A DNA stretch of 6,477 bases from Dehalococcoidia bacterium (GTDB lineage Bacteria > Chloroflexota > Dehalococcoidia > E44-bin15). Below are positions 1-6,179 of the stretch, in pieces; the stretch's first letter is position 1; each line of letters starts with the position of its first letter. The stretch is taken from positions 1 to 6,477 of the forward strand of contig JAGMCC010000073.1 of the NCBI GenBank assembly GCA_023129355.1, read 5' to 3'. The translations under genes and the position numbers were made by a program. Under the pieces are notes generated by a model. It searched no databases. It saw nothing but the letters and a program-made list of their open reading frames with translations, and was not told the origin of the DNA.

Positions 1-866
1 GCCATGAGATCGCCGGCGAGGTTGTCGCTGTGGGAGATGGAGTCGAGCGCTACCAAGAGGGGGATCGGGTCACCGCAGCCCATCATGTCCCTTGCAACAC
101 CTGCCGTTACTGTCGGAGTGGCCATCACACTGTCTGCGATACGCTGCGCCAGACGCATTTCGATCCCGGAGGCTTCGCTGAGTTCCTGCGATTGCCGGCC
201 ATCAATGTAGACCGTGGAGTGTTTCTACTGCCCGATGAGGTATCCTTCGAGGAGGCATGCTTCACTGAGCCGCTGGCCTGCGTGTTGCGCGGGCAAAGGA
301 TAGCACGCCTCGAGCCGGGCCAGAGCGTGCTCATTATGGGGAGCGGCATTGCAGGGCTGATCCATGTGCAACTGGCCGGTAAGCTAGGGGCGTCTCGTGT
401 TGTTGCCACTGACATCGCCCACTATCGACTGGAGGCGGCGCGACGGTTTGGGGCCGATGCAACCATCCATGCCGAGGAAGATGTACCTGCTCGCCTTCGC
501 CAGCTCAATGACGGTCGCCTCGCCGACCTGGTGGTGGTATGCACCGGAGCGCCGTCAGCCTTAGCCCAGGCGCTAGATTCCGTGGAGCGCGGGGGCACTG
601 TTCTCTTCTTCGCTGCGACGGAGCCGGGCGTTACCCTTCCCATCCCGGTGACGCAGCTTTTTTACAAGAACGATGTAACGCTCACCACGTCCTATGCCGG
701 CAGCCCCGCCGACTATGCCACTGCGCTGGAACTTATCCGCAGCCGCAGGCTGCAATTTGGCGAGATGATCACCCACCGGCTGAGCCTGGCGGAGACCGGG
801 CTGGGCTTCCAGTTAGTGGCCGCCGCCCAGGAGTCCATAAAAGTGATCATCGAGCCCCAGCGGTAG
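1..866 (+). CDS. Zinc-dependent medium-chain alcohol/polyol dehydrogenase, 5' partial
   Basis: Enzymes of this family oxidise an alcohol or polyol to the ketone or aldehyde with NAD(P) in the cytoplasm. The frame is open to the left edge and reads (G)HEIAGEVVAVGDGVE at its start, the conserved GHE motif whose His binds catalytic zinc, so the GTG at 30 is internal and not the start. Visible residues are 287; about 55-60 N-terminal residues, including the first catalytic Cys, are missing. The four structural-zinc cysteines follow (visible residues 31, 34, 37, 45; CNTCRYC plus a Cys eight later). A Glu in the TEPLACV motif (residue 89) fits the remaining catalytic-zinc ligand. The Rossmann motif GSGIAG is at 113-118, and an Asp ending the next strand (VVATD) suggests NAD over NADP. 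It resembles threonine/sorbitol dehydrogenase-like members, but the substrate cannot be read. It converges on the radical SAM gene with a 10-base gap. Confidence 0.9.
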   Translation, partial: HEIAGEVVAVGDGVERYQEGDRVTAAHHVPCNTCRYCRSGHHTVCDTLRQTHFDPGGFAEFLRLPAINVDRGVFLLPDEVSFEEACFTEPLACVLRGQRIARLEPGQSVLIMGSGIAGLIHVQLAGKLGASRVVATDIAHYRLEAARRFGADATIHAEEDVPARLRQLNDGRLADLVVVCTGAPSALAQALDSVERGGTVLFFAATEPGVTLPIPVTQLFYKNDVTLTTSYAGSPADYATALELIRSRRLQFGEMITHRLSLAETGLGFQLVAAAQESIKVIIEPQR

Positions 867-876
867 CGCTGAGTGG

Positions 877-1839
877 CTAGGGCACACAATTGCACTTAAT
901 GTTTTTATAGTCAAGGCCGAGCCTATCCCAAATCTCCAAGGTTTCCTTGCAAAGCGCGATATCAGTGTACATATACTTTTCTTTCAAGTATTCTATGAGT
1001 TCATAGTACATTGAATATCTTGTATTGGAATTGACTTTTTTACCCCAGTTCGATTTCTCAGAAAGATACTCTACCCATTCTCTGTCGGAAGCATTATTTA
1101 TGGTGCTCTGAAGCCCCCTAAGAGAGCCAAAGGTAATTCGCGATGGGGTAAATTTAGAGAAGACATTATCTACTAACTCCTTGTAGCCCTCTTGCCAATT
1201 AGGCACTGGCACCATAGGGTCGATGCGAATCCTGACCTCGTAACCTGCTTTCGCGAGCTTGCTTGCAGCGTCTATGCGCTCGGCCACCGTTGGAGCGCCT
1301 TTTTCAAATCTCCTCGCAACACCGTCAGCATTCAGGCTGAAGCTAATTATGGCGTTATTTTGGTAGTCGCCTTCAAGCAAGTGCTCGATGTTTTTCGATT
1401 TTGAAAGGAAAAGCACCTTGTGCCTTTCTTGACCATAAAAAAGCGAGAGTATGAATTTAGAGAATGGGGTGCCATTTTTTTCCTGCATTAAAGAATCAGC
1501 AAGCTCGCCCGTATTTAGTACCTCCTCGTACCCATTCGCATTCTCTAAAAAGCTTCGTACATGCTGCTCTATCTTCGCATAATCTTTAACATAAGGTTTA
1601 GATTTCCTGGGCGAGAACCTCAGTGTCCCCTTTAGATAGCACCAAGCGCAATCGAAGGGGCAGCCTGTTGCCCACTTTAGCTCTAGAAAGTGGGGGCAGA
1701 CTACATCTGTTGGCTTGCTTGGGAGGGGTGTCTTCTCAAACCTGGTTATGATTGACCCATCCCCGACCCGCTGCACGAGTTTTCTTCTTGACCCATCGAG
1801 CAACGAATATTCCCATGTGGCAACTTTTGGTTCCACCAT
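877..1839 (-). CDS. Radical SAM protein of the spore photoproduct lyase-like (SplB-like) family
   Basis: 320 residues. A CX3CX2C motif at Cys60, Cys64 and Cys67 (TGCPFDCAWCYLKGTLRF) is the radical SAM [4Fe-4S] site; the following CYLKGTLRF and the NTGELADSL stretch (109-117) resemble spore photoproduct lyase and its relatives. Family members cleave SAM to a 5'-deoxyadenosyl radical; SplB uses it to repair thymine dimers, but many SplB-like proteins are uncharacterised. Four more Cys are present (48, 297 in ALCKET, and 316/318 in the C-terminal CNC). The gene follows the TcmP-like gene by 26 bases and is probably cotranscribed with it. An AGGGG ribosome binding site lies only about 2-3 bases from the ATG; the GTG of codon 2 has better spacing, so the start could be one codon later. 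Base composition is AT-rich (16 G/C in 60 at 961-1020), unlike the flanking genes. The fold call is firm; the substrate is unknown. Confidence 0.85.
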   Translation of the reverse strand: MVEPKVATWEYSLLDGSRRKLVQRVGDGSIITRFEKTPLPSKPTDVVCPHFLELKWATGCPFDCAWCYLKGTLRFSPRKSKPYVKDYAKIEQHVRSFLENANGYEEVLNTGELADSLMQEKNGTPFSKFILSLFYGQERHKVLFLSKSKNIEHLLEGDYQNNAIISFSLNADGVARRFEKGAPTVAERIDAASKLAKAGYEVRIRIDPMVPVPNWQEGYKELVDNVFSKFTPSRITFGSLRGLQSTINNASDREWVEYLSEKSNWGKKVNSNTRYSMYYELIEYLKEKYMYTDIALCKETLEIWDRLGLDYKNIKCNCVP

Positions 1840-1865
1840 TTCCCCTTATTTTTAAAATCTTACAA

Positions 1866-2714
1866 TTAGACCTGAGGGCGCCGCACAGGCTTGTAACCAA
1901 GTTCACCTGGGATAAATCTTGTCTTGCCCCATACATCCCTCATTATCTTCGCTCCTATAGCATGGTCGCTCGCAAAAATCACGTAATATAAAGGCCTATG
2001 CCCCGAATATAGCGGACCATATGGCTCAACATGGCAATAACCCAAATCTTTCAGATTGTTTAAATAGAGTTGTATAAATCGCTCTCGCCGCTGCTTGGCT
2101 GTCTCTTCTGCTTCTAAACTATCTTCAAGTTCTTCTATCCACTTTTCATTCCCGTAAAACCTGGTTAGAGTATTATAAACCGCTGGATTTTTGAGCGCTA
2201 TAGGGAAAAGCCTAGCTATGGCCATATCGTATGGGTAAAGGATCAATAGTTCCATCTTCATATTTGTGCGGTGTGAGGCCAGGCTTCGGACAGTTTGCCA
2301 GTTAATTTGCACGCCTGGTGGGTCAAGAAATGTAAAAGAAGGTACATTCTTTGGAATTTTCGGCAATATAAGCCTAGGAATTACTTCGTTACAGTCTCCA
2401 GTATAGACATGCGCGTGTGTCAGATCTTTTTCGAAAATCTTTACGCGTAAGTGTGATGCTAAATCCTCTTCCTTTTCAACGAAATAGTACTGTGTAAAGC
2501 TTGGGATAGTGCTAAGCGCTCGCCACGGGGAGCCTTCGATCTGGTATCCGGTTTCGATTATTGAGCAGTCTCCACATCCAGCGAATGCGTCAATGTAATG
2601 TTTTTCTCTGGATTGTTTGGTCGCGATTACATATGCTTGTAGATAATAGTCTAAGTATTCGAGCTTAAGGGCTGTCCATTTGCGAACGGGGCTTGGAATT
2701 TGCAGTTTTGTCAT
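1866..2714 (-). CDS. tcmP: Three-Cys-motif partner protein TcmP-like; class I methyltransferase-like motifs
   Basis: 282 residues. The TcmP family was named because its members sit beside radical-SAM-type three-Cys-motif proteins, exactly the arrangement here. Visible motifs are a class I SAM-methyltransferase-like series: KHYIDAFAGCGD (38-49, the glycine-rich motif I), GSPWRAL (61-67), YYFVEKEED (76-84, acidic end of strand 2), VYTGDCNEV (103-111), and FTFLDPPG (127-134), which resembles the DPPY/NPPY catalytic motif of nucleic-acid N-methyltransferases. Methylation of a nucleic acid is therefore an inference, not shown. No Shine-Dalgarno is seen before the ATG, and an in-frame TAA lies nine bases upstream, so this start is forced; a leaderless or near-leaderless transcript is possible. 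It follows lexA by 62 bases in the same direction. Like its partner it is AT-rich relative to lexA, which suggests transfer as a pair. Confidence 0.8.
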   Translation of the reverse strand: MTKLQIPSPVRKWTALKLEYLDYYLQAYVIATKQSREKHYIDAFAGCGDCSIIETGYQIEGSPWRALSTIPSFTQYYFVEKEEDLASHLRVKIFEKDLTHAHVYTGDCNEVIPRLILPKIPKNVPSFTFLDPPGVQINWQTVRSLASHRTNMKMELLILYPYDMAIARLFPIALKNPAVYNTLTRFYGNEKWIEELEDSLEAEETAKQRRERFIQLYLNNLKDLGYCHVEPYGPLYSGHRPLYYVIFASDHAIGAKIMRDVWGKTRFIPGELGYKPVRRPQV

Positions 2715-2776
2715 TATACATTACCAATATAGCGTCGGAACTAAAAACGAGATTATCTGCGGTAACCGAATGCTCC

Positions 2777-3397
2777 TTAAAGCTTTCTGATGACCCCGAT
2801 GACCTTGCCCTGGATCGCCACGTTAGCCGGGTCGGCGTAGATTGGCGCCATCTCCTCATTGGCCGGCTGAAGGCGAACCCGACCTGACTCCAGGTAAAAC
2901 CGCTTCAGGGTTGCCTCCCGCTCCCTCTTCAGCCAAACCGCAACCATCTCCCCGTTCTCTGCGGTGGCCACCTGCTGCATCAGCACCAGGTCGCCATCAC
3001 CGATCAGGGCATCGATCATCGATGTCCCCTTCACCTTGAGGGCGTAAACCCCCTCTTTGCCCCTGGTGAGTTCTTCGGTGAGCTCCAGGGACTCCAACTC
3101 CTCCATGTTCCAGCTATCGGAGGTGGGCACTGGTATCGGTTCGCCGGCGGCGATATGCCCGATGATGGGCACGCGCACGACGCGCCGCGCCCCCAGCTCG
3201 ATGCCCCGGGAAATCTCCCGAACCCTACGGAGATACCCCTCCCGCTCCAGAATCCTGAGGTTGTATTCCACAACCGATGTGGAGCTTATTTGGCACCCGC
3301 CTTGAATGTCCCTGATGGTGGGTGGGTAGCCCCGCTCATGGAAAAAGCGATGGAGATAATTTATGATGCGAGACTGCTTGTCAGAAAGCTGTTTCAT
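2777..3397 (-). CDS. lexA: LexA repressor, SOS-response regulator
   Basis: 206 residues, the normal LexA length. LexA dimers bind SOS boxes and repress DNA-damage genes; RecA filaments trigger self-cleavage. The N-terminal winged helix-turn-helix (about 1-65) opens with MKQLSDKQSRIINYL and includes the GYPPTIRDI segment typical of LexA. The cleavage site is Ala84-Gly85 in HIAAGEPI; the Ser/Lys dyad is Ser126 (KGTSMIDA) and Lys165 (ATLKRFY). All catalytic elements are present, so the protein should be cleavable. The ATG at 3397 is chosen because a GAGGAG site lies six bases upstream and homology begins there. A longer frame from 3454 would begin inside the -35 box of the gene's own promoter. 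Promoter and SOS box lie directly upstream, which indicates autorepression. It follows rpsT by 119 bases in the same orientation. Confidence 0.96.
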   Translation of the reverse strand: MKQLSDKQSRIINYLHRFFHERGYPPTIRDIQGGCQISSTSVVEYNLRILEREGYLRRVREISRGIELGARRVVRVPIIGHIAAGEPIPVPTSDSWNMEELESLELTEELTRGKEGVYALKVKGTSMIDALIGDGDLVLMQQVATAENGEMVAVWLKREREATLKRFYLESGRVRLQPANEEMAPIYADPANVAIQGKVIGVIRKL

Positions 3398-3409
3398 CCT
3401 TCTCTCCTC

Positions 3410-3421
3410 GAACACATGTTC
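3410..3421 (-). promoter_or_regulatory. LexA operator (Gram-positive-type SOS box)
   Basis: On the plus strand 3409-3422 reads CGAACACATGTTCT, matching the Bacillus-type LexA consensus CGAACRNRYGTTYC at 13 of 14 positions, with perfect GAAC-N4-GTTC arms. It begins a few bases after the -10 element and lies 12 bases before the lexA start codon, so bound LexA would cover the transcription start. This is the classic autoregulation layout. Confidence 0.9.
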
Positions 3422-3425
3422 TAAT

Positions 3426-3454
3426 AGAATAACATGGGTTGGGAGGTTTGTCAA
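3426..3454 (-). promoter_or_regulatory. lexA promoter (sigma70-type)
   Basis: Reading the minus strand, a perfect TTGACA -35 box (3449-3454) is followed by a 17-base spacer and TATTCT as -10 (3426-3431, 4 of 6 matches to TATAAT). The SOS box starts five bases after the -10. Position and spacing make this the lexA promoter. Confidence 0.8.
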
Positions 3455-3516
3455 CCCCTTTGCGTAGAGAGCATCGCTCCTGGGGGAGTTGTTTCTTCAG
3501 TTGCCAGTGGCTTATG

Positions 3517-3804
3517 TCACTCTTCCCGCTTGGTGCTGGCGGCGAGCGCTTGGTTAAGCTGCTTCATGAGGCGGGACTTGCGACGGGCGGCATTATTGGG
3601 GTGGAGCACCCCCTTTCGGACTGCCTTATCCAGAGCCACCGCTGCCTGCTTTACCGCCTCCTGAGCGGCATCGAGGTCGTTTTGGAGGATCAGTTTCCTT
3701 GCCTTGGTGATGGTGGTCTTCACCGAGCTGCGGATGGGTTTATTGCGCTGCGCTTTTTGCTGCATAATCCTTGCTGACTTCTGGGCTGACTTTTTACTGG
3801 TCAA
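3517..3804 (-). CDS. rpsT: 30S ribosomal protein S20 (bS20)
   Basis: 95 residues, highly basic, with the S20 pattern: an N-terminal Lys/Arg/Ala-rich helix (MTSKKSAQKSARIMQQKAQRNKPIRSSVKT split over residues 1-30), then alternating charged helices and the conserved GVLHPNNAARRKSRLMKQL (65-83). S20 binds 16S rRNA early in 30S assembly. The start codon is TTG at 3802-3804, supported by an AGGAGG site (3813-3818) eight bases upstream; E. coli rpsT also uses UUG, where it is tied to autoregulation of S20 translation. The ribosome binding site overlaps the rel stop codon (TAG at 3817-3819), so the two genes are probably one transcript with coupled translation. I see no strong intrinsic terminator between this gene and lexA, only weak small stems without a T-run. 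Confidence 0.94.
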   Translation of the reverse strand: MTSKKSAQKSARIMQQKAQRNKPIRSSVKTTITKARKLILQNDLDAAQEAVKQAAVALDKAVRKGVLHPNNAARRKSRLMKQLNQALAASTKREE

Positions 3805-3812
3805 GCTTTATA

Positions 3813-3818
3813 CCTCCT
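3813..3818 (-). promoter_or_regulatory. rpsT ribosome binding site overlapping the rel stop codon
   Basis: AGGAGG on the minus strand lies eight bases before the TTG start of rpsT and shares bases with the rel stop TAG (3817-3819). It decides the TTG start and suggests that ribosomes ending rel help initiate rpsT. Confidence 0.85.
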
Positions 3819-5946
3819 ATGTGTGTCGTGCCACGCTGATCACCCCGCGAACCCCCTCCAGCTTGGAGAAGAGCCGACTTAACTGCCCAATACCTTTGGT
3901 CTGAAGGGTGAGTAATATCGAGGTTATCTGGTCCTCGTGGTCCGTGAGGCTCGCAGCAGCGATGTTCACCCCCTCCTCGGCGACGATGGCGGAAATATCC
4001 CGAAGCAACCCCACCCTATCCAAGGCCTCAATGTGAACCGGCACCGAATAGAGCTGGTCCCGCGGACCCCATTCCACCTTAATCAAGCGCTCCTTCTCAT
4101 CTATATGAACGATGTTGGGGCAATCCTTGCGGTGGACGCTTATCCCCTTGGTGCGGGTAACATAGCCAATGATCCCATCGCCGGGCACGGGATTGCAGCA
4201 GGGGGCGAGATGAGTCAATAGATCCCCCACCCCCATCACCTGAACTGCTGAGGAAACCTCTGGCTTAGGTGGCGCAACCTCGGGGAGTGGTTTCTCTTGC
4301 TGCACGGCAAGCTTGGTGGCAATTTGATGGGTACTAATATCACCATAGCCAATGGCGGCCAAGAAATCCTCCACGCTGTCACGCTTAAAGAGGTCGGCAA
4401 GCTCCTCATCGGATACCGATATTCCCAGCCGCCGCAGCTCCTTTTCCAGGAGTTCCCGGCCCCGCTGGATGTTCTCGCTGCGCTCCTGCTTCCGGAACCA
4501 CTGCCTAACCTTCTCCCTGGCGTGGGATGTCTTGAGGTAGCCCAGGGTGGGGTTGAGCCAATCGCGGCTCGGCCCTTTACTCTTCTTGGCGGTGAGAATC
4601 TCCACGATATCGCCATTCTGGAGATGGTAGCTCAGGGGGACCATTTTCCTATTCACCTTTGCCCCAATGCAGCGATGACCCAGATCGGTGTGCACCCGAT
4701 AGGCGAAATCGAGGGGGGTAGAAGCTGTGGGCAGGTCCTTTATATCGCCCTTGGGGGTATATACCAGAACGCGGTCGCCAAAGACATCGGCACTTATGGA
4801 CTCCACGAACTCAGCGCCACCCACATCCTTGTACCAATCGAGGAGCTGGCGCAGCACCGCGAGCCTCTCCTCAAATACCTCGTCCCCTTTCGCCCCCTCC
4901 TTGTAGCGCCAGTGGGCGGCGATGCCATATTCGGCAATCCGGTGCATCTCACGGGTGCGAATCTGTATCTCGAGGGGGGTGGTGCCCAGGCACATTACCG
5001 TCGTATGAATCGACTGATACACCCCCTCTCTGGGGTGGACGATGTAATCGTTAAACTCCTTCGGCAGGGGGCGCCAGAGGCTATGGACCACCCCAAGGGC
5101 GCTGTAGCAATCCGGCACCTCGTTCACCAGGATGCGAAAACCTAAAAGATCGTAGATGTCGCTAAACTCCTTGCCCTGGGAGGCGTATTTCTCCATCTTT
5201 CCACTTATGCCGTAGATGTGCTTCGGCCTCCCGGTAACCTCTGCCTCGACCCCCACCTTCCTCAGCTCCTCCTTGAGGATGTGGGTAATCTGATTAATAT
5301 ATCTCTCTCGCTCCTCCCTTCGGGCGGCGACGAGGTGAACAATGTCGCGGTATTTATTCGGCTCGAGACAACGGAAGGAAAGGTCTTCAAGTTGCCACTT
5401 CATTTGCCAGATGCCCAGGCGATGGGCCACCGGGGCGTAGATCTCCATGGTCTCCTGGGCGGTGGCGTACCGCCTCGCCGGGGGCATCTGCTTCAGGTTT
5501 CGCATCTTATGCAGTCGACAAGCAAGCTTGATGAACACCACCCGGATGTCCTCGGACATTGCCATGAGCATCTTTCGTAGGCTTTCGGCGTGGGTTTCGA
5601 TATCGATAGCGCCCTTTTTTGGCTTGAGCTCCTCTGGCCACGAGATCTTGGCCAGTTTCCTTAGCCCTTCAACCAGCTTTGCCACCTCAGTGCCAAACTT
5701 TTCCTCTATCTCGGCTAAGGTTACCCCAGATAGCATGGGGACCTCATGAAGCAACGCCGCCGCGATACAGTGTTCGTCGAGCTGAAGCTCAGCGATGGAT
5801 ACCGCGGTGTTGAGGGCGTGCCCCACATCTCCCGGGCATGCCTGGGAGACAAATTCGTAGGCATCCTCGATGAGCGCGAGGGTCTCGCTGGGCAGATACT
5901 CCTGCGTCTTATCTATAAGCGTCCTGATATCGGTCTTCTTCGCCAT
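3817..5946 (-). CDS. rel: RelA/SpoT-family (p)ppGpp synthetase with degenerate hydrolase domain
   Basis: 709 residues, normal for long Rel proteins, which make the alarmone (p)ppGpp on stalled ribosomes. Domain order: HD hydrolase-like (about 25-160), synthetase (about 210-350), TGS (about 391-455), helical region, Cys-rich zinc-finger-like element (Cys583, Cys584, His605, Cys609) and C-terminal ACT (about 634-709). Synthetase residues are kept: GRPKHIY with Arg240, Asp266 in YDLLGFRI, YQSIHTTV with Tyr310, EIQIRT with Glu326. At the RFKD/EXDD position it has EFND (297-300), like synthetase-only RelA. The hydrolase site is eroded: LLHD is LLHE (67-68), the following ED pair is Met71-Leu72, the KLADRLHNMR motif is KLACRLHKMR (Cys143, Lys147), and about eight residues including the nucleotide-binding Arg before His43 are missing. 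Loss of hydrolysis is an inference. Start ATG 5946; a GAAAGGGA tract about 10 bases upstream is a modest ribosome binding site. Confidence 0.95.
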   Translation of the reverse strand: MAKKTDIRTLIDKTQEYLPSETLALIEDAYEFVSQACPGDVGHALNTAVSIAELQLDEHCIAAALLHEVPMLSGVTLAEIEEKFGTEVAKLVEGLRKLAKISWPEELKPKKGAIDIETHAESLRKMLMAMSEDIRVVFIKLACRLHKMRNLKQMPPARRYATAQETMEIYAPVAHRLGIWQMKWQLEDLSFRCLEPNKYRDIVHLVAARREERERYINQITHILKEELRKVGVEAEVTGRPKHIYGISGKMEKYASQGKEFSDIYDLLGFRILVNEVPDCYSALGVVHSLWRPLPKEFNDYIVHPREGVYQSIHTTVMCLGTTPLEIQIRTREMHRIAEYGIAAHWRYKEGAKGDEVFEERLAVLRQLLDWYKDVGGAEFVESISADVFGDRVLVYTPKGDIKDLPTASTPLDFAYRVHTDLGHRCIGAKVNRKMVPLSYHLQNGDIVEILTAKKSKGPSRDWLNPTLGYLKTSHAREKVRQWFRKQERSENIQRGRELLEKELRRLGISVSDEELADLFKRDSVEDFLAAIGYGDISTHQIATKLAVQQEKPLPEVAPPKPEVSSAVQVMGVGDLLTHLAPCCNPVPGDGIIGYVTRTKGISVHRKDCPNIVHIDEKERLIKVEWGPRDQLYSVPVHIEALDRVGLLRDISAIVAEEGVNIAAASLTDHEDQITSILLTLQTKGIGQLSRLFSKLEGVRGVISVARHT

Positions 5947-5963
5947 AACCCGTAATCCCTTTC

Positions 5964-5992
5964 AGTATACCCCAGGGATGGTGGTGGCGCAA
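5964..5992 (-). promoter_or_regulatory. Probable rel promoter
   Basis: On the minus strand TATACT (5964-5969, 5 of 6 matches to the -10 consensus) lies 17 bases after TTGCGC (5987-5992, 3 of 6 matches to -35). Transcription would begin about 10-15 bases before the rel start codon. The -35 is weak, so this is a candidate only. Confidence 0.45.
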
Positions 5993-6053
5993 TTGCCCTT
6001 TTGGCTCTTCCCTGATGTTACTCCCTTCCAACCCACTCAAATCTTGGCGTAAA

Positions 6054-6071
6054 CTGTTTGATTTCAAGCAG
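6054..6071. repeat. Imperfect inverted repeat CTGTTTGA-tt-TCAAGCAG
   Basis: Two 8-base arms separated by two bases match at 7 of 8 positions; a third copy of the same motif (CTGCTTGA) stands alone at 6193-6200 in direct orientation. The spacing brackets the sensor-gene promoter. It could be an operator for an unidentified regulator; no protein can be named. Confidence 0.4.
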
Positions 6072-6117
6072 CTAGTTATATGGGCTTAGTAGCCCCCTAA
6101 ATGGCACTTTTGTGCAC

Positions 6118-6146
6118 TTGACAAAAACATCACCATATGGTATAAA
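6118..6146 (+). promoter_or_regulatory. Sigma70-type promoter for the riboswitch-sensor transcript
   Basis: TTGACA (6118-6123, perfect -35) is followed by a 17-base spacer and TATAAA (6141-6146, 5 of 6 matches to -10). It points towards the riboswitch about 70 bases downstream, leaving a leader of more than 200 bases before the TTG start codon. Further -10-like hexamers follow at 10-base steps, including a perfect TATAAT at 6161-6166, so the exact start point is uncertain. Confidence 0.75.
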
Positions 6147-6179
6147 ATAGTATAAAATAGTATAATGCGGTATGAAGCG
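6141..6179 (+). repeat. Degenerate 10-base tandem repeat of -10-like elements
   Basis: Four consecutive 10-base units are read: TATAAAATAG, TATAAAATAG, TATAATGCGG, TATGAAGCGG. The first two are identical and the third and fourth diverge in their 3' halves. Each begins with a TATAAA/TATAAT/TATGAA hexamer on the same face of the helix, just after the -35 box. Confidence 0.8.

Noticed and set aside
867..876. Bidirectional terminator between the dehydrogenase and the radical SAM gene
   Set aside because: The 10-base gap and nearby gene ends contain no stable hairpin with T-tract.
539..880. 113-codon plus-strand frame overlapping the dehydrogenase
   Set aside because: It is an out-of-frame shadow of the dehydrogenase, with a low-complexity Arg/His/Pro-rich translation.
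2713..2718. Perfect TATAAT on the minus strand at the tcmP start codon
   Set aside because: It overlaps the ATG, so a transcript from it would begin inside the gene; no -35 is present. It is probably a chance match.
860..2790. Integration marks around the AT-rich cassette (tRNA gene, direct repeats, integrase)
   Set aside because: I looked at both junctions (about 866-890 and 2715-2790) and found no tRNA, clear direct repeat, inverted ends or recombinase gene.
2665..2859. 64-codon minus-strand frame between lexA and tcmP
   Set aside because: It overlaps the end of lexA and the start of tcmP in another frame; its translation shows no domain.
3398..3454. LexA extended N-terminally by 19 residues to a TTG at 3454
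   Set aside because: That TTG is the first half of the TTGACA -35 box, and the extension would span the promoter and SOS box. The ATG at 3397 has a good ribosome binding site and matches the family start.
3455..3516. Terminator between rpsT and lexA
   Set aside because: Only tiny stems (GCC-ACT-GGC, GAGC-GAT-GCTC) are present, without a following T-run.
4297..5145. A 282-codon plus-strand open frame inside the Rel gene
   Set aside because: It lies wholly antisense to a conserved coding sequence, its translation is Leu/Pro/Gly/His-rich without any recognisable domain, and no ribosome binding site is evident. It is a shadow of GC-rich codon use.
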